Shown: positions 7,816-15,716 of the stretch, piece after piece
Position numbering within the stretch: position 1 is the first letter of the stretch
Layout: each line of letters opens with the position of its first letter
DNA from: JBPEXY01 sp052031065
GTDB lineage: Bacteria; Pseudomonadota; Gammaproteobacteria; Immundisolibacterales; Immundisolibacteraceae
Assembly: GCA_052031065.1 (NCBI GenBank)
Contig: JBPEXY010000058.1
Location: forward strand, 1-21,877
DNA length: 21,877 bases
Reading direction: 5' to 3'
Translations under genes and position numbers: made by a program
Notes under the pieces: model-generated
The model's database searches: none
Told to the model about the DNA's origin: nothing
Seen by the model: the letters and a program-made list of their open reading frames with translations, nothing else

Positions 7816-8751
7816 CTGAAAATTCTATTTGCGGGTACTCCCGAGTTTGCAGTGCCCTCCCTAAAAGCTCTGCTGGAGGCTGGCCACCGGGTGGCAGCGG
7901 TATATACCCAGCCGGACCGTCCCAGTGGCCGTGGCAGGAAATTGACTGCGAGTGCGGTGAAACAGGCGGCTATCGATTGGGGGCTGGAGGTAAGGCAGCC
8001 GGAGAAACTGAGCGGTGAAGAACAACTGCAGCTCATCCAGCGGGATCAGGCTGACTTGCTGGTTGTCGTCGCTTACGGGCAGATACTCTCTGCGGAAATA
8101 TTGCAGGCACCGCGCCTCGGAGCAGTTAATGTCCACGCATCGTTGCTACCGCGCTGGCGCGGAGCAGCACCGATACAACGAGCTATTCAGGCTGGAGATA
8201 AGCAGACCGGTATAACCATTATGCAGATGGATGAAGGTCTGGATACCGGGCCGATGTTGCTGCAGGCGGACTGTGCCATTAGCCCGACAGAGACTGGGGG
8301 GGCGCTGCATGATCGGCTGTCGATTCTGGGTGCTGCGACTTTGACCAGGGCGCTTCAGGGATGGTCAGCGGGAGTGCTCAAACCAGAACCTCAACCGGAA
8401 GCAGGCGTTACCTATGCAAAAAAACTTTCCAAAGCGGAGGCTAATATCGACTGGTTTCAGGATGTGGCCTCGATAGATCGGATGATCCGGGCGTTTGATC
8501 CTTTTCCAGTCGCCTTTACGTTCCTGAATGGAGAGCGGATTCGAATCTTTGCCGCCAATCAATCAGCCATTCCTTCAGACGCTTCTCCGGGAACGGTGGT
8601 GGCTGTTCAGGGCGATGGTATTGGTGTCGCCACCGGGACTCACCTGCTCTGGCTGCGCTCGCTGCAGCCGGAGGGCAAACGCAGGATGAGTGTCGGTGAT
8701 TTTCTTAACGCGCGCGAACTGCAGCCGGGTAATAGCTTTTCGTGTCAATGA
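7816..8751 (+). CDS. fmt: Methionyl-tRNA formyltransferase (CTG start likely)
   Basis: Transfers formyl from 10-formyltetrahydrofolate to Met-tRNAfMet. Recognised by FAGTPEFAVPSL, YTQPDRPSGRGRKL, VVVAYGQIL, NVHASLLPRWRGAAPIQ (catalytic Asn about 105, His about 107) and MQMDEGLDTG (Asp about 143), then the C-terminal tRNA-binding domain from about residue 205. The first ATG/GTG/TTG in frame is GTG 7852, which would cut off the first beta strand. The conserved LKILFAGTPEFA lies upstream of it with no standard start codon. CTG at 7816 gives M-KILFAGTPEFA and 311 residues, the usual length, with GAGGTG (7802-7807) 8 nt upstream inside def. CTG 7810, overlapping the def stop, is the alternative. 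The enzyme identity is certain; the exact start is inferred. Confidence 0.95.
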   Translation: MKILFAGTPEFAVPSLKALLEAGHRVAAVYTQPDRPSGRGRKLTASAVKQAAIDWGLEVRQPEKLSGEEQLQLIQRDQADLLVVVAYGQILSAEILQAPRLGAVNVHASLLPRWRGAAPIQRAIQAGDKQTGITIMQMDEGLDTGPMLLQADCAISPTETGGALHDRLSILGAATLTRALQGWSAGVLKPEPQPEAGVTYAKKLSKAEANIDWFQDVASIDRMIRAFDPFPVAFTFLNGERIRIFAANQSAIPSDASPGTVVAVQGDGIGVATGTHLLWLRSLQPEGKRRMSVGDFLNARELQPGNSFSCQ

Positions 8752-8847
8752 TTCGGGGTTACGCTATTGGTTACATATTCGGATAGGCGCGTTCAGTTGA
8801 GCTGCCATCGTTTAATAGGGGCTGAGCAGCTGCCGGAGATTTAGTTC

Positions 8848-10233
8848 ATGCGCGTACTTATACTCGGGGCCGGTCAGGTCGGCAGCACAGTGGCCGAGTC
8901 ACTGGTTGGAGAGCAGAATGACGTCACTCTGGTCGATTCTGATCCAGATGCACTCCGGGCATTGGAAGATCGACTCGACCTGCGGGCGATTCAGGGCCAT
9001 GCCGCCAGCCCGGATGTACTCCAAACAGCTGGTGCTCGCCAGGCAGATATGCTCCTGGCCGTGACCAGTAATGACGAAGTTAACATGGTTGCCTGCCAGA
9101 TCGCCTACTCGCTGTTTCACACCCCAACCCGCGTAGCGAGGATTCGTCAGCAGGCTTATCTGGAAGCGGAAAAGATTTTCGACCGGCAGGTGTTCCATGT
9201 TGATGTGTTGATCAACCCGGAGCAGTTGGTTACCGATTATGTGCAGCAGCTGATCAAATATCCCGGCTCGTTACAGGTGCTGGATTTTGCCGATGGTCGG
9301 GTCAAGCTGGTGGCGATGCGCGCAGACCAGGGGGGGCCGATGATCGGCAGCAAGCTGGCAGCGATCAGGGAGCATATTCCCAAGCAGGATACCCGCGTCG
9401 CGGCGATTTATCGCGAGGGTAAGCCGGTCATTCCGACCGCAGAAACTGTCATTCAGCCTAGAGATGAGGTGTTTTTTCTCGCCGCTAAACCAGACCTTCG
9501 CAAGGTGATGGAAGAGTTTGCGCCCAGCCAGAAGGGGATAAAGAGAGTGGTCATAGCCGGTGGTGGGAATATTGGCATGCGCCTCGCGGCGGCGTTGGAG
9601 CCTGATTACAACGTGCGATTGATCGAGCGTTCGCCAGAGCGAGCCCAATATCTGGCAGAACAGCTGAAGAAAACCCTGGTGTTTGTTGGCAATGCCGCAG
9701 ATGAAGAGTTGCTGGACGCGGAGAGCATCGAAAATACCGATGTGTTTTGTGCGGTTACCAACGATGAGGAGGCCAATATTCTCTCCTCAATGCTGGCCAA
9801 GCGGCGCGGGGCGAAGCGGGTAATGGCGCTTATCAACCGAGCCTCCTATGTCGATCTGGTGCAGAGCAGCGCCATCGACGTGGCAATTTCCCCCAAATTG
9901 GCCACCATCAGCCGTCTGTTGTCACAGGTGCGTCATGGTGATGTGGTGGTCGGCCACTCCCTGCGCCGCGGAGCGGCCGAGGCGATAGAGGCAGTAGCCC
10001 ATGGAGACCGCGACCATTCGCGGGTGGTGGGTCGCACCATTGGTGAGATCAAGCTGCCACCCGGCACCACCATCGGTGCGGTCGTACGTGGCGATAAGGT
10101 GCTGATCAGTCACCATGACATCGAGATTCAGACTGGCGATCACGTGATTCTGTTCATGGTGGACAAGCAACATATTCGAGAAGTGGAAAAACTGTTTGAG
10201 ACATCCAGTAAACGTCGCCGATTGTTCTTCTAG
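8848..10233 (+). CDS. trkA: Trk potassium uptake regulator TrkA
   Basis: Peripheral membrane, NAD(H)-binding regulator of the TrkH/TrkG potassium channel. 461 residues (E. coli 458) with two tandem RCK units. RCK1 has the Rossmann motif LGAGQVG (about 6-12), then AVTSNDEVNMVACQIAYSLF; its RCK-C part contains DTRVAAIYREGKP. RCK2 starts at VVIAGGGNIGMRLA (about 235-248) with AVTNDEEANILSSMLAKR; its RCK-C part contains GTTIGAVVRGDKVLI. The ATG has GGAG (8835-8838) 9 nt upstream. The 96-nt gap after fmt holds no gene; rsmB, which commonly sits here, is absent. trkH follows after 32 nt. Confidence 0.98.
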   Translation: MRVLILGAGQVGSTVAESLVGEQNDVTLVDSDPDALRALEDRLDLRAIQGHAASPDVLQTAGARQADMLLAVTSNDEVNMVACQIAYSLFHTPTRVARIRQQAYLEAEKIFDRQVFHVDVLINPEQLVTDYVQQLIKYPGSLQVLDFADGRVKLVAMRADQGGPMIGSKLAAIREHIPKQDTRVAAIYREGKPVIPTAETVIQPRDEVFFLAAKPDLRKVMEEFAPSQKGIKRVVIAGGGNIGMRLAAALEPDYNVRLIERSPERAQYLAEQLKKTLVFVGNAADEELLDAESIENTDVFCAVTNDEEANILSSMLAKRRGAKRVMALINRASYVDLVQSSAIDVAISPKLATISRLLSQVRHGDVVVGHSLRRGAAEAIEAVAHGDRDHSRVVGRTIGEIKLPPGTTIGAVVRGDKVLISHHDIEIQTGDHVILFMVDKQHIREVEKLFETSSKRRRLFF

Positions 10234-10265
10234 AACCTGATCGAACTGTAGACAGCGGCGTTAAC

Positions 10266-11717
10266 ATGCACTTTCTCTCCATCCAGCGGATATTCGGCGC
10301 GCTGCTGTTGATCTTCAGCGTCACGCTGATACCACCGGCACTGATCGCGTTTTTTGCCGATGATGGCAGCACTGAGGCTTTTCTTACCGCCTATCTGGTA
10401 ACCCTGATCACCGCAGCCATGCTGTGGTTACCGGTGCGTAATTACCGAGATGATTTAGGTACCCGCGAGGGGTTTCTGGTCGTAGCGCTGTTCTGGCTGG
10501 TGCTCGGTCTGTTTGGCGCGATACCGCTCTATATCGCGCCAGAACCCAATTTGACGGTTACCGATGCGGTGTTTGAGTCGATATCCGGACTAACCACTAC
10601 CGGGGCCACCATCATGGTCGGTATTGACGATCTGCCCCTGTCTATTCGCTATTACCGCCAGCAACTGCAGTGGCTTGGCGGCATGGGCATCATCGTGCTG
10701 GCGGTCGCGGTACTGCCGATGCTTGGCATTGGTGGCATGCAGCTCTACAAGGCGGAAATCGCCGGACCAATGAAGAACAGCAAACTGACCGCCCGTATTA
10801 CTGAAACCGCGAAGGCGCTCTGGTTCATCTATCTTGGCCTCACCTTGCTGTGTGCGGTTGCCTACTGGGTGGCAGGGATGGGTCTGTTCGATGCCATTTG
10901 CCATGCGTTTTCAACCGTTGCCATTGGAGGGTTTTCCACCCACGATGCCAGCCTCGGCTGGTTCGACTCCAGCGCGATAGAGGCGGTAGCAGTACTGTTC
11001 ATGTTTCTCGCTGGTATCAATTTCTCGTTACATTTCTTCGCCCTGAGAGGCTTCAGTCTAAGGCCTTATTTTTTCGACGCGGAGTTCCGTGCCTATCTGT
11101 TTATCCTGTCGATCGTGGTTTTTGTGGTGGTCTGTTATCTGTACATTAGCGGCATTGCCAGTAGCTGGCCGCAGGCAGTGCGGGTTGGCGTGTTCCAGAC
11201 CGTATCGATTGGCACCACCACCGGTTTCACCACCGCTTCTTACCACGAGTGGCCCGGTGCCCTGCCGATTCTGCTGCTGCTACTGGCGTTTGTTGGCGGT
11301 TGTGCCGGTTCGACCGCTGGCGGTATCAAGGTGATCCGCGCGCTACTGCTTTATCGTCAGGGTGTGCGTGAGGTCATCAAAGTGGTCCACCCCAACGCGA
11401 TGATCGCGGTAAAGGTAGGCGGACAGGTGCTCTCCAGCCGGGTGATCGAATCGGTCTGGGGCTTTTTTGCGGTCTATGTGGCCGTTTTCACATTTATCTA
11501 TCTGCTGCTAGCGACCACCGAGCCGGACCTGGTCACCGCATTCTCGGCAGTTGCCGCCTGCATCACCAACCTCGGCCCCGGGCTCGGGGAGGTCGGTGCC
11601 AACTTTGCGTCGGTCAACGATATCGGTAAATGGGTGTTGTGTCTGGCGATGCTGCTCGGGCGGCTGGAGGTGTTTACCCTGTTGGTACTGTTTACCCCGA
11701 CTTTCTGGCGTCAGTAA
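10266..11717 (+). CDS. trkH: Trk potassium transporter, membrane subunit TrkH
   Basis: Inner-membrane potassium channel/transporter of the SKT superfamily, working with TrkA. 483 residues (E. coli 483), strongly hydrophobic, with the four-fold M1-P-M2 architecture. The four selectivity-filter regions can be read: ISGLTTTGAT, STVAIGGFSTH, SIGTTTGFTTA and CITNLGPGLG. GGCAGSTAGGIKVIR before the fourth repeat corresponds to the intramembrane loop region of TrkH. The ATG at 10266 fits the family N-terminus (MHFLSIQRIFGALLLIFS); no strong Shine-Dalgarno is visible, so coupling with trkA is plausible. It is co-directional with the MhpD-like gene 32 nt downstream. Confidence 0.98.
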   Translation: MHFLSIQRIFGALLLIFSVTLIPPALIAFFADDGSTEAFLTAYLVTLITAAMLWLPVRNYRDDLGTREGFLVVALFWLVLGLFGAIPLYIAPEPNLTVTDAVFESISGLTTTGATIMVGIDDLPLSIRYYRQQLQWLGGMGIIVLAVAVLPMLGIGGMQLYKAEIAGPMKNSKLTARITETAKALWFIYLGLTLLCAVAYWVAGMGLFDAICHAFSTVAIGGFSTHDASLGWFDSSAIEAVAVLFMFLAGINFSLHFFALRGFSLRPYFFDAEFRAYLFILSIVVFVVVCYLYISGIASSWPQAVRVGVFQTVSIGTTTGFTTASYHEWPGALPILLLLLAFVGGCAGSTAGGIKVIRALLLYRQGVREVIKVVHPNAMIAVKVGGQVLSSRVIESVWGFFAVYVAVFTFIYLLLATTEPDLVTAFSAVAACITNLGPGLGEVGANFASVNDIGKWVLCLAMLLGRLEVFTLLVLFTPTFWRQ

Positions 11718-11749
11718 TCTGCAGCAAGCCTGGTGAGGAGAGCGCAGAT

Positions 11750-12625
11750 ATGAAGCTATCAACCATTGTTCGGTTCACCTTACTGTTGTCGCTGTTCTGC
11801 GTTGGCGGCGTAGCAGCAAGCGATGACCAGAAGGTCAGCAGATTTTTGCAGGCGTTTCAGCACCGCCAGGCCCTGCAGTTCGATTTGGGCGAAGTTTCAC
11901 TCCCCGAAGCCTATCGGTTACAGCAGCGCTATGTCGCGCGGCTGCAGCAACAGTTAGGTCCGGTCGTCGGCTACAAGGTAGCCATGTCCTCAGAGGCAGC
12001 ACAGGTCCATTTTCGCCTGCACGAACCCCTGTATGGCCACCTGCTTGAGCCGATGTTGCTCAACTCCCCAGCGGTGGTGCCCCTGGCCTTTGGTAGCCGG
12101 GGATTGATAGAGGCTGATCTGCTGGTGCGCGTCGGCGACCAGCGCATCAACCAGGCCGAGTCGGTGGCACAGATTCTGCCGATGCTCGACGCGGTAATCC
12201 CCTTCATTGAACTTCCCGACCCACTGTGGAGTTCGCCGCTGACCGCAGAACGATTGCTGGTAGTGAACTGTGGGTCGCGCCTGGGAGTTGTCGGTGAGCC
12301 GATACCGCTTGCCGCCACTCAGGATTGGCATCAACGCTTATCCCGGTTCCAGGTAGAGCTCAGCCACCAGACCGGAGGCGTAAGCTCGATCATTGGATCC
12401 GGGCGTGGGGAGGCGCTCCTGGGTCATCCGTTACAGGTGGTGCTCTGGTTGGTGCAGAAACTCAACCAGCAAGGGCGGTTGCTGCGGGCGGGAGACCTGA
12501 TTTCCCTCGGTAGCCTCACCGCGCCAGTAATGCCAGAATTGGGCAATTACCTGGCAACTTATCGGGGTTTGGCAGCTGACAGGGAGCTTTCAGTTTCGGT
12601 AACTTTCACCGATCCGACAGAGTAA
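11750..12625 (+). CDS. Exported 2-keto-4-pentenoate hydratase (MhpD)-like protein
   Basis: 291-residue member of the MhpD branch of the fumarylacetoacetate hydrolase superfamily. Matching segments to E. coli MhpD: GPVVGYKVAMSS (70-81), PLYGHLLEPM (93-102), LIEADLLVRVG (119-129), VIPFIELPDP (149-158) and a long C-terminal match GSGRGEALLGHPLQVVLWL (216-234) then LRAGDLISLGSLTAPV. The MhpD metal ligands Glu106/Glu108/Glu139 correspond to Glu121, Asp123 and Glu154. Unusually, the protein begins with a Sec signal peptide (MKLSTIVRFTLLLSLFCVGG, VAASD), so a periplasmic location is predicted. ATG 11750 has GAGGAG (11735-11740) with 9-nt spacing; an upstream GTG/ATG extension lies inside trkH and is not credible. 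The substrate is unknown. Confidence 0.85.
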   Translation: MKLSTIVRFTLLLSLFCVGGVAASDDQKVSRFLQAFQHRQALQFDLGEVSLPEAYRLQQRYVARLQQQLGPVVGYKVAMSSEAAQVHFRLHEPLYGHLLEPMLLNSPAVVPLAFGSRGLIEADLLVRVGDQRINQAESVAQILPMLDAVIPFIELPDPLWSSPLTAERLLVVNCGSRLGVVGEPIPLAATQDWHQRLSRFQVELSHQTGGVSSIIGSGRGEALLGHPLQVVLWLVQKLNQQGRLLRAGDLISLGSLTAPVMPELGNYLATYRGLAADRELSVSVTFTDPTE

Positions 12626-12666
12626 CAGCGGCGCCGGCTGCATTGCAGGTTACCGTTGTTTCTGCT

Positions 12667-13995
12667 TCAGGCGTCGAGAAAGTGGATCGACACCGCGCCA
12701 GAGGAGAATCGCTGGTCGGCAAGGATGCGTTCGTGGAGCGGCACGTTGCAGTTGATGCCATCAACAATCAGTTCGCCGAGTGCGGCGCGCATTCTGCGGA
12801 TGGCGCTTTCGCGGCTTTCGCCGTGAACAATCAGCTTGCCGATCATCGAATCGTAGTTGGGGGGTACGGTGTAACCGGAATAGAGGTGGGAATCCATGCG
12901 AACGCCGGGACCACCTGGTGCATGGTAATGGTCCACCCGTCCGGGAGCAGGCAGAAAGGTGTCCGGGTCTTCGGCATTAATGCGGCATTCAATGGCATGG
13001 CCGCGAAACTGAATATCTTGCTGGCGGTAGGAGAGCGGTTCACCCGCTGCGATTTTCAGCTGTTCTTTGATGATATCGACGCCGGTGATGGCTTCAGTCA
13101 CCGGGTGCTCGACCTGTACCCGGGTATTCATCTCGATAAAGTAGAAGGCGCCGTTCTCGTAGAGAAATTCAAAGGTACCCGCGCCGCGGTATTTGATCTG
13201 TTCGCAGACCCTGACACAGAGCGCGCCCATTTCGCTGCGGACCTCGTCGGTAATCCCGGGTGCCGGCGCCTCTTCAATGACTTTCTGGTGACGTCTCTGG
13301 ATGGAGCAATCACGTTCACCGAGGTGAATGGCGTTGCCATTACCGTCTGCCAGTACCTGAAACTCTATATGGCGCGGGTTGGCGAGGAATTTCTCCATGT
13401 AAACCACGTCGTTGGCGAAGTTGGCGGCGGCTTCCGCCCGCGTGGTTGAGATCGCAGTCGCCAGTTCAGTGGAGCTCTCAACCACGCGCATACCGCGACC
13501 GCCACCGCCGCCTGCGGCCTTGATCAGCACCGGGTAACCGATTTGCTCGGCAATACCAAGATTGGTGTTGATGTCGTCGTCGATTGGGCCACCGGAACCG
13601 GGAACGCAGGGAATGCCCAGTTTTCCCATGAGTTCGATCGCGGCGATCTTGTCCCCCATCTGTTCGATGGTGTCGGCACGAGGGCCGACGAACACCAGGT
13701 TGGCCTCCTCGACACAGGTGGCGAAGGTGGCATTCTCAGACAGGAATCCGTACCCGGGATGCACCGCATCGGCGTTGGTGACTTCGGCAGCACTGAGGAT
13801 GGCGGGAATATTGAGGTAGCTTTCGGTTGCCGGTGCCGGGCCAATACAGACCGATTCGTCGGCGAGCAGGACATGAATCAGTTCGCGATCAGGCTCTGAA
13901 TGCACGGCTACGGTAGAAATACCCAGGTCGCGGCAGGCGCGCAATATACGCAATGCAATCTCACCGCGGTTGGCGATGACCAGTTTCTTTAACAC
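12667..13995 (-). CDS. accC: Biotin carboxylase subunit of acetyl-CoA carboxylase
   Basis: ATP-dependent carboxylation of biotin on AccB, the first half-reaction of malonyl-CoA synthesis, in the cytoplasm. 442 residues (E. coli 449). N-terminal domain KLVIANRGEIALRILRACRD, HPGYGFLSEN; ATP-grasp glycine-rich loop IKAAGGGGGRGMRVV (about 157-171); GERDCSIQRRHQKVIEE; active-site segment FIEMNTRVQVEHPVTE; and C-terminal GHAIECRINAEDP, PNYDSMIGKLIVHG. The start is GTG (13993-13995), 13 nt after the accB stop, with a GGGG tract upstream. Its 3' end converges on the MhpD-like gene with 41 nt between stops. prmA, the usual next gene in Pseudomonas, is not there. Confidence 0.98.
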   Translation of the reverse strand: MLKKLVIANRGEIALRILRACRDLGISTVAVHSEPDRELIHVLLADESVCIGPAPATESYLNIPAILSAAEVTNADAVHPGYGFLSENATFATCVEEANLVFVGPRADTIEQMGDKIAAIELMGKLGIPCVPGSGGPIDDDINTNLGIAEQIGYPVLIKAAGGGGGRGMRVVESSTELATAISTTRAEAAANFANDVVYMEKFLANPRHIEFQVLADGNGNAIHLGERDCSIQRRHQKVIEEAPAPGITDEVRSEMGALCVRVCEQIKYRGAGTFEFLYENGAFYFIEMNTRVQVEHPVTEAITGVDIIKEQLKIAAGEPLSYRQQDIQFRGHAIECRINAEDPDTFLPAPGRVDHYHAPGGPGVRMDSHLYSGYTVPPNYDSMIGKLIVHGESRESAIRRMRAALGELIVDGINCNVPLHERILADQRFSSGAVSIHFLDA

Positions 13996-14008
13996 CGCTT
14001 GACCCCGC

Positions 14009-14452
14009 TTAGCCGATTACAAACAGCGGCTGGCCATACTCGACCGCCTGACCGTCTTCAACCAGGATTGCGACTACCGAGCCGCTGAACTCGCTGTCGA
14101 TCTGGTTCATCAGCTTCATTGCTTCGACGATACAGAGCACATCACCCTTGCTAACCTGGTCTCCTTCCTTAACGAAGGGTGCGCTGGTCGGTGAGGGCGA
14201 GCGGTAGAAGGTTCCCACCATCGGAGAAGTGACCACCTCCCCTGGTGGCAACGGGTTGGCAGCTCCATCTGTGGTGGTCTCCTCAACCATTGGCGTTGCC
14301 ACGGTTGCTGGTAACACCTGCGCGGCGTTGGTGGTACCGACGGCCCCGGATTTGCAGATACGGATCGATTCTTCGCCCTCTTTGATCTCTATTTCACTAA
14401 CACCAGAGGTTTCGATCAGTTCGATCAGTTTTTTAATCTTACGTATATCCAT
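14009..14452 (-). CDS. accB: Biotin carboxyl carrier protein
   Basis: Carries the biotin that AccC carboxylates and the carboxyltransferase AccA/AccD discharges. 147 residues. N-terminal helix MDIRKIKKLIELIETSGVSE and IEIKEGEESIRI; a linker rich in Ala/Thr/Pro at about 36-72; then the biotinyl domain with VVTSPMVGTFYRSPSP (including the thumb typical of AccB) and the biotinylation site EAMKLMN, Lys at about residue 112. ATG start 44 nt after aroQ; only a distant AGGA precedes it, so translation may depend on coupling. Part of the aroQ-accB-accC unit. Confidence 0.98.
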   Translation of the reverse strand: MDIRKIKKLIELIETSGVSEIEIKEGEESIRICKSGAVGTTNAAQVLPATVATPMVEETTTDGAANPLPPGEVVTSPMVGTFYRSPSPTSAPFVKEGDQVSKGDVLCIVEAMKLMNQIDSEFSGSVVAILVEDGQAVEYGQPLFVIG

Positions 14453-14496
14453 GGTGACAGGCAGTCCTGGTCAAAATTGGTTAGTGTTTTCAGTGG

Positions 14497-14940
14497 TCAA
14501 TTGGCTTCGGTGTGACTTAATGCAGCTTCGAAAGCCAGTTCGTAGCCGATGGCACCCAATCCGCACAGCACCCCCACGGCGATATCGGAAAGGTAGGAGT
14601 GGTGGCGAAAGGGTTCGCGGGCATGGATGTTGGAGAGGTGCACCTCAATAAATGGTATGGCCACGCCGGCCAGTGCGTCGCGTAGCGCAACGCTGGTGTG
14701 GGTCAGGCCACCGGGGTTGATGACGATGAACTTTACCCCCTCAGTCGCGGCCTGGTGAATACGGTCAATCAGACCACCCTCACTATTACTTTGGAAGGTG
14801 CTCAGCGTGTGTCCGCTTTGGCTGCACTTGAGTTCACAGCGCTGTTCGATATCGGCCAGCGTTACCGCGCCGTAATGTTCCGGCTCGCGTTGGCCGAGCA
14901 GGTTGAGGTTGGGGCCATTGATCAGTAGCAGGTTGGCCAT
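14497..14940 (-). CDS. aroQ: 3-dehydroquinate dehydratase, type II
   Basis: Catalyses dehydration of 3-dehydroquinate to 3-dehydroshikimate, third step of the shikimate pathway; forms a dodecamer in the family. 147 residues, the standard length, from ATG 14938-14940: MANLLLINGPNLNLLGQREP with the flexible-loop arginine and catalytic Tyr in EHYG, FQSNSEGGLIDRIHQA, INPGGLTHTSVALRDAL (conserved Asn and His region), IEVHLSNIHAREPFRHHSY with the conserved HLSN and RE..R segment, and GLGAIGYELAFEAAL at the end. The open frame extends upstream to 15069 but that stretch has no family similarity and overlaps a good promoter. aroQ-accB-accC is a conserved order in gammaproteobacteria. Confidence 0.97.
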   Translation of the reverse strand: MANLLLINGPNLNLLGQREPEHYGAVTLADIEQRCELKCSQSGHTLSTFQSNSEGGLIDRIHQAATEGVKFIVINPGGLTHTSVALRDALAGVAIPFIEVHLSNIHAREPFRHHSYLSDIAVGVLCGLGAIGYELAFEAALSHTEAN

Positions 14941-14997
14941 AATGTTCCGGGGCGCTCTGTAAGGCAGAGATAATGAGTTTTGCAGAATTAGCCGGGA

Positions 14998-15025
14998 ATT
15001 GTATCGACTGGCTGGAAGATGTCCA
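14998..15025 (-). promoter_or_regulatory. Probable sigma70 promoter for aroQ-accB-accC
   Basis: On the minus strand TGGACA (15025-15020, 5 of 6 to TTGACA), a 16-nt spacer, then TACAAT (15003-14998, 5 of 6 to TATAAT). Transcription would start near 14990, leaving a leader of about 50 nt. The surrounding 195-nt gap (14941-15135) holds no gene. A short hairpin ACGGC-loop-GCCGT lies farther upstream near 15044-15057 with only a brief T stretch, too weak to call a terminator. Confidence 0.5.
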
Positions 15026-15135
15026 GAAGCGGCAGGATTTAAACGGCGTTTGCCGTCATTTAGCGACAATTAAATGAAATTAGCCGCAGATGCAGGGTCA
15101 TTTATCCCTTTCTGCTGCTGATTAAAGCTCGGTTC

Positions 15136-15690
15136 TCACCCGGGGCCTTGCTCTGCGAGATAGCGCTTGATAATGGCTTCCATCTCGCCAACTTTAACCC
15201 CACCGGCAATCTCGGTGATCAGTTCACCAGCAGGGCTAATCACGCTGGTAAAGGGGAGAACGCCATAGGTGTTGCCAAACTGTTTGGCGACCTGCATAGC
15301 GTCGAAATCGCCCTGCAGAACTGGGTAGTTGACCCCCAGTCGGTCGACGATTTTCTGTAACGCTTCGACCTGGTCAATACCGATGCCGACAAACTGAATG
15401 CCCTGATTGCCATACCGCTCCTGCAGCTTGATAAACCGTGGCATCTCCTCCAGGCAGGGTCCGCACCAGCTCGCCCAGAAATTGACGATTTGCAACTTGT
15501 CCTGCCACTCGTTGCTGCTACGGGAATTGCCTCCAAGGTCAGGCAGCTGGTACCTGTAATTTGGCGTTGATGTGGTCTCCAGAGAACCTTCTTTGACTGG
15601 AGTCATGCTGTTCTGACGTAGCCCCAGGCCAGCGACAAAGCAGATTGCCAGGAACAGTATCAGTGGAACAGTTTTCAGTAATTTGCCCAT
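15136..15690 (-). CDS. TlpA-like periplasmic thiol-disulfide oxidoreductase
   Basis: Membrane-anchored or exported thioredoxin-fold protein of 184 residues. The N-terminal hydrophobic segment is about 7-24 (TVPLILFLAICFVAGLGL) with Lys4 and Lys6 before it and no clear cleavage site, so it is probably an anchor. The thioredoxin domain has FWASWCGPCLEEMP (active Cys76 and Cys79), GIGIDQ and the cis-proline segment GVLPFTSVI (about Pro146). The WCGPC centre and domain type match the TlpA/ResA group, which reduce periplasmic disulfides, including apocytochrome c in some members. It follows the DsbD-alpha gene by 26 nt on the same strand, suggesting an electron-transfer partnership (inference). 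Target not determinable from sequence. Confidence 0.93.
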   Translation of the reverse strand: MGKLLKTVPLILFLAICFVAGLGLRQNSMTPVKEGSLETTSTPNYRYQLPDLGGNSRSSNEWQDKLQIVNFWASWCGPCLEEMPRFIKLQERYGNQGIQFVGIGIDQVEALQKIVDRLGVNYPVLQGDFDAMQVAKQFGNTYGVLPFTSVISPAGELITEIAGGVKVGEMEAIIKRYLAEQGPG

Positions 15691-15716
15691 GTCTTTAATT
15701 TAAATTGTGTAGGGTT

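Noticed and set aside
12626..12666. Possible bidirectional terminator between the MhpD-like gene and accC
   Set aside because: The GC-rich CAGCGGCGCCGGCTG is only an imperfect palindrome, with no T-tract on either strand.
12643..13449. 268-residue open frame on the plus strand
   Set aside because: It lies wholly opposite accC, whose protein is fully conserved; the frame has no recognisable domain and is a GC-rich shadow.
15040..15060. Hairpin ACGGC/GCCGT as terminator after the TlpA-like gene
   Set aside because: Only a 5-bp stem with a short TTTAAA tail on the minus strand; too weak to claim.
14941..15069. Upstream extension of aroQ by 43 residues
   Set aside because: The extension has no similarity to AroQ, whose N-terminus is MANLLLINGPN, and it overlaps a good promoter.
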